This document shows positions 20,879-31,204 of a stretch of DNA of 64,000 bases, piece after piece. This stretch comes from Batillaria attramentaria (taxonomy: Eukaryota > Mollusca > Gastropoda > Batillariidae), in NCBI GenBank assembly GCA_018292915.2, contig JACVVK020000017.1, positions 2,591,001 to 2,655,000 on the forward strand. Direction: 5' to 3'. The notes under the pieces are model-generated. The model saw only the letters and a program-made list of their open reading frames with translations. It was not told the DNA's origin and searched no databases. The number at the start of each line of letters is the position of its first letter. Within the stretch, counting starts at the first letter, position 1. Made by a program: the position numbers and the translations under genes.

Positions 20879-21147
20879 ATGACAATGACAATGACAATGA
20901 TCCTTTATTTATCAACGGTAAAGCAACTGGCACAATTACCATTTTCAAACTTGCCGTTGCTACTCTAAATTACAAAAGAAAGAAAGAAGAAGAAAAAGAA
21001 AAAAATCAAGCAATTAAAACTGACAAGCCCCCCCCCCCCCCAAAAAAAAAGTCAAGGACAATCACGAAGCAAAACAACTAAATATAAGCCAAAATGTGAA
21101 GAAGAAAATCGCAACTGTATAAGAGACTATATCTACGTTTAAACAAA
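20875..21147 (-). mobile_element. Element E copy (minus), (CATTGT)n tail
   Basis: The reverse complement matches 43,040-43,342 along its whole length. Shared blocks, in order, are TTTACTTTGTTT, GTAGATATAGTCTCTTAT, TTGCTTCGTGATTGTCCTTG, TAATTTAGAGTAGCAA, GCAAGTTTG, CCGTTGATAAATAAAGGATC, then four CATTGT units leading into (CT)n. It has no coding capacity and no tRNA-like head that I can recognise, so it may be the 3' end of a longer LINE. Confidence 0.78.
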
Positions 21148-21149
21148 GT

Positions 21150-21182
<33 letters not shown>
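21148..21182. repeat. (GA)n microsatellite between two element E copies
   Basis: About 16 GA units lie exactly between the head of one element E copy and the tail of the next. Confidence 0.95.
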
Positions 21183-21187
<5 letters not shown>

Positions 21188-21310
21188 CGAACGAACGAAC
21201 GAACGAACGAACGAACGAACGAACTTTATTTTACAACGGAAAAGATTTGGCCATACATTGGTCAGTTTGCAATCAGCCGTTGCTACACAAAAAGGCACTA
21301 CAAAATGACT
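21183..21310 (-). mobile_element. Element E relative (minus), (TTCG)n tail
   Basis: On the minus strand, GTAGCAACGGCTGATTGC and CCGTTGTAAAATAAAG are followed by about ten TTCG units and then (CT)n. It has the same architecture as the neighbouring element E but a different body and tail. Confidence 0.62.
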
Positions 21311-21371
21311 AGAGGAAAAGGCTATAAAAGGTAGAAAGCATACATATGAGTAAAATTTACAATATAAGAAG

Positions 21372-21373
<2 letters not shown>

Positions 21374-21429
<56 letters not shown>
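21374..21429. repeat. (CA)n microsatellite
   Basis: About 28 CA units. Confidence 0.97.
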
Positions 21430-21430
<1 letters not shown>

Positions 21431-22577
21431 ATATATAGCATACAGAGAGAGAGAGAATTTACACATTAACATTACAAGTTAATAGCTTACGAGACGAGTG
21501 GGAGAATATACTTACTTACCCTACGCCTAAATGCACTTCAAACATTACATGTACGTGTTTCAAATAAGAGAGAGAGAGAGAGAGAGAGATTCCCGTTACC
21601 TTAATATACGTAATGTAAGCCACTGAGTACATGAAATGCGTTTGAAACCACACATGCGACATAATCCATGCCTAAACATCAGTCAAAGGCATGTCGCATG
21701 TCAAAAGACTGCCTGACTGGTCTCATGCTTATAGCCTACGCCAATTAACTTTGATAGGTTCTCTTTTTTCTTCTTCATCTCCTTCTCCTTCTCCTCCTCC
21801 TCCTCCGCCTTTTCCTTCTGCTCTTCTGCTTTTCTTCTTTCTTTTTTTTTTTTTTTCCTCTCTCTCCATCTCTTCTTCTGAAGGCCGCCGTAAGATCAAA
21901 AGTCAAACAGCGCCAGGGTCCTCCAGACCACGGGCCTTTGTCAACGCAGGCCTCCCGGGCCGAAGGTTCTCTTGGCTGGCCACGTGCCTGGCAAAAACCA
22001 TGGCAACCAGAGTTGTTCTGGGACCCGAGGATTCTGATGCCACTGCCTGGGTCGATATTGGGGAGCTCTGGCTCCAGGACAGGTAATCTTAAGGTATTGG
22101 GCAGTTTACCCGCTGCCCAGGTAAGCTCGCGCTGCCTTGTTCCATGCAGGAGTCGTGTGTGAGTTCATGAACGGAGAATTATTACTGTAGAAGCGCAGGG
22201 TGTTTTTTGTTTGTTTGTTGGACCAAGTTTTCTTTCAAATATTTTTGAGCGTCCGACGCTGTTGACTGGTGAGAGAGTTTGTCAACGGAGAATTTCGGGT
22301 TTCGGGAACATCGGTTTTCTTTTCCAAATATTTTCACGTATCCGAAGCTGTTGGTTTGGGTCAGACAGACAAACAGACAGACAGACAAAACAGGTTAATG
22401 CAAAACGATGGCAAAGGAAAGGAAGCGGCATTGGATTACGGGGTGGGGGTGGGATGGTGGTAGTGATGGAGGGTGGGGGGGGGGGAATGGTGGTAGTGAT
22501 GGACGGTGGGGGAGGGGGGGTGAAGAGAATGCTCAGGACAGTCAGACGACATGAGAGAGTTGATGCAGGGCCAGCAC

Positions 22578-22578
<1 letters not shown>
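21430..22578. other. Unique DNA with regulatory-like GC segment
   Basis: Includes a GA tract (21,566-21,588), a pyrimidine-rich tract (21,760-21,870), a GC-rich segment 21,880-22,160 with CAGGTAA at 22,080 and 22,118, and a G-rich tract (22,440-22,520). One 131-codon open frame ends at a potential splice donor near 22,081, but I do not recognise the peptide and do not call it. Confidence 0.4.

Positions 22579-22645
<67 letters not shown>
22579..22645. repeat. (CA)n microsatellite, interrupted
   Basis: Two CA arrays separated by AATG. Confidence 0.96.
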
Positions 22646-22649
<4 letters not shown>

Positions 22650-23151
22650 GGTAACATCATCGCTAAAGCCGCTTCAAAAGATCCCTGGCTCCCGATTATT
22701 GCCCCATCTCGGTCCCAGACTAATTCCAGAGCTTCGTATTGCCTACCCCAGACGACCCGCGACACGAAATGGCTTCGACCCAGGTGGCTTTCTGTCCCCT
22801 CTTTGATTTTCTGGGCGGCCTAGATTAACAGGTAAAATGGCTCAGCGTGAAGGCCCATCACCGGTAGAACGGCGGTGAACGGAGAAAGATAGAGCCAGCA
22901 GCTTACACAGTCTATGGACGAGCCGCCACGACTGCATCGCGCGACTGAGGCTGTCGGCAAGCAGTGAGCCCCCCACCCAGCACCAGCTGTCGCAGAACTG
23001 GTTACTGTGATGTGTACGTTTTTTGTTTGTTTTTTTAAATTCTTCTGTTTGGCATTTTATACAAGGCAAATTTACATACAGCACACAGACAAATGGCACA
23101 CATAGACACTAACTGTTATACTATATTCATACGTTACATATATAGACTATT
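22646..23151. other. Unique DNA
   Basis: Two further CAGGTAA motifs (22,648 and 22,829). No exon recognised. Confidence 0.45.
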
Positions 23152-23184
23152 ACACTACACTACACTACACTACACTACACTACA

Positions 23185-23242
<58 letters not shown>
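23152..23242. repeat. (ACTAC)n(CA)n microsatellite
   Basis: About seven ACTAC units followed by about 27 CA units. Confidence 0.96.
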
Positions 23243-23248
<6 letters not shown>

Positions 23249-23261
23249 TTGTTTGTGTCGG

Positions 23262-23430
23262 GGGGGGGGGATACCTAAATAGTAGAGTGTTGGACTTTCA
23301 CCGCACCTGTCGTGAGTTCGATTCCCGGCCACATAATTATTTGTGCTGGCTTTTTTCTCGTCGCCCCGTCTTTGATATTACCCATACGTGTTGGAAAAGA
23401 ACTCCCAAACACCCAGCCACCCACCCATCC
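23262..23430 (+). mobile_element. SINE-A copy 10, diverged
   Basis: The head is degraded (TACCTAAATAGTAGAGTG) with B box GAGTTCGATTCCCGG. The body TTTGTGCTGGCTTTTTTC and the tail are preserved, but GGACGTTA is lost at the end. Confidence 0.78.
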
Positions 23431-23683
23431 TTGTTTGTCTTCTGGTCTATCCCTTTATTTTCTTGGTTTATGTTGTTGATATTTGACCGTTCTAGTGACG
23501 TAGTATTACTGTAGTATAGCAAGGACAAGATGGAAGACAGGTCTGCACGCCTCCCTCTTCATATCCTAGAAAAAAAATAAAGTTTCATTTCATTTAATTT
23601 CATTTACACTGCTGACCGCATTTCATTTCTTTTAGACATGCTACCCTCCCTTTTTCCTCGCCTGCCCCCCCCCCCCCCCGTCG

Positions 23684-23687
<4 letters not shown>
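23431..23687. other. Unique DNA with an AATAAAG-(TTTCA)n retroelement end
   Basis: 23,570-23,610 reads AAAAAAATAAAGTTTCATTT with further TTTCA units, resembling other AATAAAG-plus-tail 3' ends. A C-run precedes the CT array. Confidence 0.45.
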
Positions 23688-23719
<32 letters not shown>

Positions 23720-23879
23720 GGAGCGGGGGTGGCCGAATGGTAGAGCGTTGGACTTCCAGTGCACGGGTCGTGAGTTCGAATCCCGGCTGGGGCCAAATAT
23801 TTGTGCTGGCTTTTTCATCGTTGCCCCGTCTTTGATATCACCCGTACGTTAACCTCCCCCTCCCCCCCAACACCCACCC

Positions 23880-23917
<38 letters not shown>
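23688..23917 (+). mobile_element. SINE-A copy 11 flanked on both sides by (CT)n
   Basis: (CT)n 23,688-23,717, then near-consensus SINE-A 23,718-23,882 starting GGGAGCGGGGGTGGCC, then (CT)n 23,883-23,917. The GGTGGAAAAGG segment is deleted near the 3' end. Confidence 0.88.
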
Positions 23918-23918
<1 letters not shown>

Positions 23919-24290
23919 ACGTTCGTCCACAGACTGTATATGAGCATGCTTGTTTGTCTTCGGCCAGGGAACAAATTGTGCACATTTGTGTCCGGCCATT
24001 ATCGAAATCGACTCATCCGCTAGGACAAAGGAGTTGTGGGATGATATCCGGTTGCCCGGCTAAGTGCGGAAGGAAATGTGTGTCTTTTTACTACTACTGA
24101 GCTAAGGGACGTGCGGGGAAAAGTAGAGTGCTGTAAATACTAGGGCCTACTGAAAAGGCAAGAGAAAACAGGATTTGCGTCGAAGCTGGAAATGGCGAAC
24201 CGAAATGAATTTGAAGTTACTTCCGTTATATAGTTTTGTGAGTATATGTGTCTCAACGTATGTACACGTGTGAAAGTACATTGGTAATTT
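23918..24290. other. Unique DNA
   Basis: No gene or repeat recognised. Confidence 0.45.
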
Positions 24291-24340
24291 AGGGGGGGGG
24301 GGGGTCGGGGGAGGGGGGAAGGGGAGGGGGAGGGGGGAGG

Positions 24341-24421
<81 letters not shown>

Positions 24422-24434
24422 GTTGTTGTTGTTG
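24291..24434. repeat. Poly-G tract, (GT)n and (TTG)n
   Basis: A G-quadruplex-prone G-rich tract (24,291-24,341), about 39 GT units, then TTG units. Confidence 0.95.
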
Positions 24435-25580
24435 TTTGGCATCGCCTTATATAAGCCACTGAAGGATCCACAAATACTTTTGAAAAACAAAATTTCACAG
24501 AATCATCGAGTTCTCTACCCGCAAATCCTAATCAATTTTTGTTGTTGTTGTCTTTTGTTCTTGTTCTTGTTGTTTGTTCGGTATTTTGTTTGGTTGATTT
24601 TGGGCTAGGTTTTTTCCTTCTTTTATTTTGTTTTGTTTTGTTTTTGTTTTGTTTTTTATTTGTTTGGTGTTTTGGTTGTGGTTTGTTTGTTTGTTTTGTT
24701 TTGTTTTGTTTGTTCAATGTTTTTTGCTGATGGACGTAGTCGAAATTACTCAATACACACTGATACTCGCTCCCCACTCCTTTTCCACACGCGACTGTGA
24801 CGGCAGAGGACGGAAGAGAAGGAAGCGGGCAGGCAAGTGACATTCTCAGACCTCCACTCACTGGAGCTGCGGCATCTTGTGGTCCTGGCGACCCCCTGAC
24901 CTTGACACGTCCAGCCCCTAATTAATCGGCCAGGTTTTCCACCTTCACACGTCCAGCAGGGGCGGATCTCGTTGCAGTGCGCGTGTTTTCTTTGTTTTTG
25001 TTTTGTTTGTTTTTTCTTTCCTTTTCTTTTTTGTTGGTTTTTTTTTATTGTTGTTGTGTTTTGGGTTTTTTTTGGGGGGTGGTGTTTTGTTTTTGTTTGC
25101 TTTGTTTGTTTGTTGTTGTTTGTTGTTTGTTTTTGTTTTGGGGGGTGTTTTTCTTTGTGGGGGGGGGTTGTTTTTGTTTATTGTTGTTTTTTTTTTGTTT
25201 TTGTTTTTTGTTTTTTTTTTGGGGGGGGGGAAGGGAGGTGGAGGGGGAGGGGTGGGAGAGGTTGGACTTGAGGGATGGTGACAGGGGCAAAATAAAGTAG
25301 GTAAGTGTAGTTTAGTGGTCTGCGGAAGCCCCTCCCCACCACCATGGTACCGTGCAGCAAACTCAGGAACCTCACCGAGCAAGAAAAGAAACATAACATT
25401 TCTTTTTGTCTCAGAGTATTTTGTTTTTGTTTGTTTTCTGTTGTTGTTGTTTTGTTTTGTTGTTGTTGTTATTGTTGTGTTGTTTTTTGTTTTGTTTTGT
25501 TTTATTTAGTTTGAGGGGTGAGGGTTTTTGTTGTTGTTGTTTTCATTGGCGGGGGTGAGGGGGGGAGGAGGGGGTGAGGG
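24435..25580. repeat. T/G low-complexity DNA with a unique island
   Basis: TTTG/TTTTG-rich sequence at 24,535-24,720, 24,985-25,230 and 25,410-25,575. A unique island at 24,750-24,965 has CTAATTAAT and repeated ACACGTCCAGC. Numerous open frames encode only Phe/Cys/Val or Lys/Asn/Pro runs. Confidence 0.85.
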
Positions 25581-25821
25581 GTGGATTCGCAAAAACAAGA
25601 GTCAAATGCACCCCCCCCCCCTACTAACAATGATCCGACTTGTCCATCCCATGACACTCAGGTACCAGGCTGTCATTCTGAAATATTCAGTGAAATGAAG
25701 TCCTGGAAGCTGGTGAAGCCAAATCGGCCTAGAATAAATAAATAAGTAAATAAATGTGTACTTTACAAGCCTTTCTATCTTGTCAACATAAAAATCAATA
25801 TCCTGCAGGACAAAGCACAAA
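25581..25821. other. Unique DNA
   Basis: No gene or repeat recognised. Contains a C-run at 25,611. Confidence 0.45.
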
Positions 25822-26376
25822 ATGTACTCCAGCCTTTTTTTTTCTTTTTTTTTTCTTTTTTCTTTTTTTTTTTTTGCTGCCCCAACTCTTTGCCAGCTCC
25901 AGTGGTGTTCCTCCCAGGTCATGGATGGAACCCACGGAGGACTCGGAAGCTGGGACAATTTTTATGCATGATGCATGATGATGGAGATGAGGATGATAGT
26001 AAGATGATGCTATGGAGGTCCATGTGGTTTGGGACTGCGGGACAGGGCCGCATTCCACGCTTCCTGTCATAAATATCCCGGCATTAACCAGGCCCGGGAA
26101 CTACGGCACCTGCGGTGCCGGCCGTGTAATCATCCACATCATAAGACGTGTCATACCAAGGGAAGCACCCCCAAAGTCGCACCCGTGAAGTGGGTGAAGC
26201 TCGGCTGTGTGGCAACAGCCTCCCCATTGGGGCCATAGCACACCCGCTCTGGGTAGGAGCCGACCTAGGTATGAAAAATCCCGCTTGCCTCGGCTGGGAT
26301 TCGAACCCGGGTCTCCCGGTCCATGATCCGAAGTGCTAACCACTACACTACGGGGGCCGGTATGTACTCCAGCCTT
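25822..26376 (-). mobile_element. SINE-C copy 1, full length with 15-bp target duplication
   Basis: ATGTACTCCAGCCTT occurs at 25,822-25,836 and 26,362-26,376, bounding a minus-strand element of about 525 bp. The head has a tRNA-like A box GTGTAGTGGTTAGCAC and B box GGGTTCGAATCCC. Downstream are GGTCGGCTCCTACCC, CCGGCACCGCAGGTGCC and CCGGGATATTTATGACAGG, and the element ends in a long A-rich tail (T-rich on +, 25,835-25,876). The perfect duplication shows a recent insertion. It is a long SINE of a family distinct from SINE-A. Confidence 0.88.
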
Positions 26377-26801
26377 CCCCTCCCCTCCGAAGTAACCCCC
26401 CACCGCCCGTCTCTGGATCCGCCCCTGCTCTGCCCCACGAAGTCTGTCCTTCCCTCCGCCCCTCGGGCTGCGACAGGCGACCGGCCCTCCCCCCTGTCCC
26501 GTGACTCACGCCTCTCCTGCACTCCAAGGCCCAGAGAAACCGGGAGGAGACATGCGACCCAGATAGGTATGCGTCCCGTTGCGATATTGGTCGCGCCCTT
26601 TTTTTTTTTTCTTTTTTTTTCCCCGCGACTCAGTTTGTTACATAAAAGCTGCAACACGGAAGTTAGCGACGTGTGTTCAAAAAATATTTTAGGAAGGCGT
26701 TTGTTTTATATCTGCGTGTCCAATTATGAGAGCAGCGAGAGAGAAGAGGGTGTCAGTTTCAACTGGATGGAAGCCGAACCGCCGTTCTCCGTCCCTTCTT
26801 C
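26377..26801. other. Unique DNA
   Basis: GC-moderate sequence without recognisable genes, with a T-rich run at 26,599-26,620. Confidence 0.45.
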
Positions 26802-26905
26802 TCCGGGCTGGGGCCAAATATTTGTGCTGGCTTTTTCCCCGTTGTCCCGTCTTTGATGATATTACCCGTGCGTGGTGGAAAAGGACGTTAATCCCTCAAA
26901 CAAAC
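26802..26905 (+). mobile_element. SINE-A copy 12, 5'-truncated
   Basis: Starts within the head at GGGCTGGGGCCAAATATTTG. The body and GGTGGAAAAGGACGTTAAT end remain. Confidence 0.82.
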
Positions 26906-26999
26906 AAGCAGCCAACTTTCCCTTTTTTCCGTCCAAAATCCTTCCTGCTCAGTTTTAAACCCCAACGCCAATGAGGCATGCAAGTTACTGGCAGGTGGG

Positions 27000-27177
27000 G
27001 GTGAGTGGGTGGGTGGGTGTTTGGGGGTTTAACGTCCTTTTCCACCACATTGGGTGATATCAAAGACGGGGCAACGATGAAAAAGCCAGCACAAATATTT
27101 GGCCCCAGACGGGATACGAACTCACGACCCGAGCACGAGAAGTCCAACGTTCTACCATTCGGCCACCCCGGCTCAGG
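27000..27177 (-). mobile_element. SINE-A copy 13 (minus)
   Basis: Full length and close to consensus. Minus head GAGCCGGGGTGGCCGAATGG, end GGACGTTAAACCCCC and (ACCC)n tail. Confidence 0.92.
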
Positions 27178-27309
27178 AGGGGGGGGGGGGGGGAGAGGGG
27201 AGGAAGAGAGAGCTACAAACACCTGATCAGTCCAGTAGAGTACTGATTAATCAATTCACTCCCACGCCGGCCGCATTTTGATCCCCGGCCTTCCCTCTTT
27301 CAACGGGCT

Positions 27310-27635
27310 AATTCCATCTTTGCCGAGCCAGCTCATGCTTTGAAACAGTTTCGCCTGTACTCCTGAAATGCTCTATCTTGACTCTGCTGATAAGTAGAGC
27401 TCTTAATGCGATACAATGTTGTTTACAGTTTGCACTAGCGGCCGAACACTAAAATTCTGCGACTGTTGTTACACGACTGGAACGCTCAGTGTGGTCACCA
27501 CGTCCTCGAGTACGCTTCAGTTGGCTCAGTGCCAGCCGTCACTAACCAGGTCTTGGTGCGATGACAGATGATAGAAAACAGCTCAGAACGATCTGTGAGC
27601 ATGGAAATGGTAGCGGCAGCCCCTTTGAATGCGAC
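27310..27635 (-). mobile_element. Dispersed repeat G, copy 2
   Basis: Collinear with 6943-7290, sharing CTCAGTGTGGTC, TTGGCTCAGTGCCAGC and AACAGCTCAGAACGATCTG. No poly-T is present at this copy. Function and class unknown; strand is assigned by the poly-A of copy 1. Confidence 0.6.
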
Positions 27636-28176
27636 AGTGATACCAGGAGAGGACTCAGCACTAGGCCAAAGAAGCGACGATGCCGGAGAAACTCTGGGGT
27701 TCCAAGACGGACCTGCTGAAAACCATTCCCTTTATCGCCATTACCAGCCTAGATATGTGAGAAAGAAAAAAAAAAAACTATAGGGAACGCAGAATAAGAA
27801 GATTGTTATTATTATGCTGTATGCTGTCACAGTATTCGCCGTACTACCTTGTGTATGTTCACAGGCGGAGCATATATAGGCATCTGGCCTTTTTCCACCG
27901 CCTGAATACGTCTCTTTTGTGTAAACTGGCTAGCGGAATAAAAGCATGTTTAAAAAAGAACAAAAAAGATGATGAAGAGGAACTGACTCAGTTATCCAGC
28001 TCGTTCAGGATTTGTTCGCTGAAGGTAAAGGAGTATAAAAAATAATCTATAACATCGCCCATGCCTTCCATTTTCCGACTGTTCTCAGAGACTGCACACC
28101 AGTGCAACGTTCAGTAACACTGAGTAGGGCACAGAGTTATATCTGCCAGTTGTAGACCTTCCACCTTAGACCTACG
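27636..28176. other. Unique DNA
   Basis: No gene or repeat recognised. Confidence 0.45.
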
Positions 28177-28177
28177 G

Positions 28178-28300
28178 TGGTCGCGATAGCTCAAGTGGTT
28201 GTGCTCTGGACTCTCGCCGGATCTGAAGTGTTGTGGGTTTTGGTCCAGACAGGGTCAAAATTGGTCAGTGAAGACTTTTTTGTCAGCACTCGTCGTCTGT
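28178..28300 (+). mobile_element. tRNA-like SINE head
   Basis: GGTCGCGATAGCTCAAGTGG has a strong A-box look and GTGTTGTGGGTTTTGGTCC a weak B box. The body ends without a clear tail. Family unassigned. Confidence 0.5.
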
Positions 28301-28365
28301 AAAATCACCTTTCATTCGCGCTAGCTTGGAATAAAGTAAACCTTGACACACATGTTCACCAACCA

Positions 28366-28707
28366 ACTGGGGTGAGCGGTGGTCTAATAGGTAGCGCGTC
28401 GGATTTAGCCGCTGCGCTACTGAACGGCCGTCACCAGTGTCATGGCGATGAAGCGCGGGTTTGAGCCCAGGTCGAGCTTGTGATATGTGATACCGGTTTT
28501 TCCTGGCTACCGGGCTGCTCATCGGGGGTTTCTCTCCGGGTTATCCGGCTTTCCTCCCCCAGCAAAATTGTAAAAAGAAAACAAAAAAGAAAAAAGGAAG
28601 GATAGGTATTGGGTGGCGCTGCACCGCGGCGACGCGCTTCCCCCGGGGGAAGCAGGCTAAATTTCCCGAAAGGGACAATAAAGTAGTTTAAAAAAAAAAA
28701 AAAAAAA
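28366..28707 (+). mobile_element. SINE-D, near full length
   Basis: tRNA-like head GAGCGGTGGTCTAATAGG, then the central domain TTTCTCTCCGGGTTATCCGG shared with SINE-B. The 3' domain is GGTATTGGGTGGCGCTGCAC and GCGACGCGCTTCCCCCGGGG, ending AATTTCCCGAAAGGGACAAT AAAGT plus poly-A. The 3' domain recurs at 31,100. Confidence 0.78.
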
Positions 28708-29083
28708 CCCGGGACGTACTGAGTTACCTTGGACGTTTCGGTAAAAGGACGGAATGACGGTAGACTCATGGATATCCGGTTTAAAGAAAGTTCACAGCCT
28801 TTACCGGTACGCGCCTCGTATCTCTCCGTGCCGCACCGAGGAAAAGGGGGGGAAGGCTTGGGACGGAACCCCCGGGGAAATGGCGGATTTGGCGGCCCAG
28901 CGCGAGGAAATTGAACCGAAAATCTCTTCATTTGCAGGCAGCCCCTGAGCCGCTCTCACCACATCCAACTTGGGATGGGGGATGCTGGCAGAAAAACGAC
29001 GGGATATGACTCGGGATGGGAGGATGGGAGGAAGGAGGGAGGGGGTTGATGGTGGGGGGAGGGGAGGGGGGTGTGCATGTGGA
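28708..29083. other. Unique DNA ending in a G-rich tract
   Basis: 28,730-28,960 is GC-rich with no supported exon. 28,970-29,075 is G-rich low-complexity DNA. Confidence 0.45.
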
Positions 29084-29283
29084 GGCTGTCAGTATGAACG
29101 TGTCACAGGCACACACAGGCACACGTAGATTTTCAAGATTTAAAAAAATTGTATTTTCAAGTGTCAAATGCCCATCGCAAACCCCATGTCTCTACTGTAA
29201 TTTAGAGACGCGGGGTTTGCGATGGGCACATCAAAGTGACAATTGAAAATACGAATTTTTTTTTAAATCTTGATAATCTACGA
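29084..29283. mobile_element. Small foldback element
   Basis: Inverted arms 29,125-29,203 and 29,206-29,281 (ends GTAGATT/AATCTAC) are complementary over about 75 bp and contain GCCCATCGCAAACCCC and its complement. The 11-mer GTGCATGTGGA at 29,073-29,083 and 29,284-29,294 could be a target duplication, but the left one lies 41 bp outside the arm. Confidence 0.6.
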
Positions 29284-29294
29284 GTGCATGTGGA

Positions 29295-29297
<3 letters not shown>

Positions 29298-29345
<48 letters not shown>

Positions 29346-29427
29346 CGTGGGGGAAGGGGGGCGGGAGTGTGTAAGTATTGGAGGGAATGTCGGGGGACGG
29401 GGGAAAGGGGGGGGGGGGCGGCAGAAT

Positions 29428-29465
<38 letters not shown>

Positions 29466-29640
29466 GACAAAGAAGGGGGAGCGGGGAGTGTAGATGGAAG
29501 AAAAGAGACCGAAGAAGAGTCACGAAAGATTAAGGTAAGTCAAATGGTCTTGGGAGGCCGAGAGAAGGCTGTGGTGGGTGTGGTGGTGGGGGTCGTGGTG
29601 GAGGAGCTTGCTGGGTTGGTGAAGTCGGGGGGGGGGGGGC
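29298..29640. repeat. (GT)n arrays with G-rich DNA
   Basis: GT arrays at 29,298-29,342 and 29,430-29,464, G-rich sequence between and after. Confidence 0.92.
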
Positions 29641-30061
29641 ACTAAGGGTGGGAGTGCCAGCACAAGGTCTCTCCGGGGGTCATTAGGGAAGTAAGCCAAA
29701 AGATCGTGAAGAACAGGAGAGAAAGGCCATGAGCAGAGGAACTTGGGAAGTGCTAGTTTATGGTCACGCTGCGATAGCTGAAGACACTATATTCTATGGT
29801 GTACGTAGGAGCTGACACGACACGGCCTGGGCAGGTCTGAACACTGCTGTTTATAAACTGTTTCAGAGCTTCAGCCGTCCTTCCGCGGAACTAATATTCG
29901 CTCTAGAGAACCAGAGACATAGATAAGTCTTATCTATGTCTCTGAGAGAACAAATTAATTTATAATGGGCTGTTCAACGTCATAACGTATTGCTCCTGAG
30001 CGGAATCTCTTTTGGATTGCTAACTGCCTTTTGAAGAACCCTACTGTGATATATATGGATG
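29641..30061. other. Unique DNA containing a short perfect palindrome
   Basis: 29,912-29,944 is a perfect palindrome with 16-bp arms (CAGAGACATAGATAAG) around a single T. Otherwise nothing recognised. Confidence 0.7.
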
Positions 30062-30275
30062 CTCTCTCTCTCTCTCTCTCTCGCTCTCTCGTTGAGGGGA
30101 GCCAGGATGGCCGAATGGTAGAGCGTTGGACTTCTAATACTCGGGTCGTGAGTTCGTATCCCGGCTGGGGCCAAATATTTGTGCTGGCTTTTTCATCGTT
30201 GCCTCGTCTTTGATAGCACCCTATGTGGTGGAAAAGGACGTTAAACCCCCTAACACCCACCCACGCACCCACCCC
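30062..30275 (+). mobile_element. SINE-A copy 14 abutting (CT)n
   Basis: (CT)n 30,062-30,091, then a full-length copy from 30,096 (GGGAGCCAGGATGGCC) with CACCCACCCACGC tail. Confidence 0.9.
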
Positions 30276-31099
30276 CTCTCTCTTGACCTTCGCCCCCCTT
30301 AGATGACGTTAGAAACTTACCGAATGGCATACCGGATGTTTTCAAATAACGTACGATATTAGGTCTTGGTGAAAGTGCTGCACAAAACGCTGAAGCTGAC
30401 GGTGAAGCCTGTGGGTCCAGGCGAACACTTTTGAGGTCGCCTGAGACAGGTTCTGACGAACCCTACGAAAGAGGCCGGCAGGTAGAGGGGATCTATGGTC
30501 TCTCTTGGTTCTTCTGCAAAAGGCCTTTACAGGCCACCGGGCGTGTGAGAGAACTTTCAGTCCGGGACCCGCTGTGTTCCATTAGAGCCTGGCGGACGGC
30601 TGGCTGTGACAGGTTTTGGGCCCCAGCGTGACTTTCACCACTGACATTCGGGTCCACGTCTACACGGTGAGAGGGCATTGGACAGACAGGAAAAGGGGGG
30701 AGAGAGTCTATCGAAGCGATGGCGTAATGGCCAGAAGTAGAAAGGTTTTAGAAAACGTTGGCGCTGAAACACACTGTCGGTTTACAAGTGAGGGGCTTGG
30801 CTGGCTTGGTGCTGATTGGCTGGTCGTTGTTTTTTATTTGTACCACATACTGGTGACCACACTGCACGCGCCGATTTCACCTTCAGTCTTATCTCTGCCA
30901 CTGTTGGTAATTACTACGCGCAACTAGGTTGATCCGCAAATATCCGTGAACTGCGTGTTTGACTCGTAAGACCAGTTCTGAAGGGCATGAGGACGACTGA
31001 CTCGACTTTAGATGAATATTGCTTTCAAGGTCCAGCCGTCAGGTCATTTGCAGTAGTGAGCCGGTATGCAACAACAAAAAATTGTAAAAAAAATATATA
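30276..31099. other. Unique DNA
   Basis: No gene or repeat recognised. Open frames up to 103 codons lack any familiar motif. Confidence 0.45.
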
Positions 31100-31204
31100 G
31101 GATAGGTATTGGGTGGCGCTGCACCGCGGCGACGCGCTTCCCCCGGGGGAGGCAGCCCGAATTTCCCGAAAGAGATAATAAAGTAAAAAAAAAAAAAAAA
31201 AAAA
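31100..31204 (+). mobile_element. SINE-D 3' end with poly-A
   Basis: About 95% identical to 28,598-28,707: GGTATTGGGTGGCGCTGCAC through GAATTTCCCGAAAGAGATAA and poly-A. The tRNA head is missing. Confidence 0.82.

Noticed and set aside
21691..22086. Possible coding exon ending at a donor near 22,081
   Set aside because: A GT donor is present but the peptide is unrecognised, starts in a pyrimidine-rich tract and has no partner exon that I could find.
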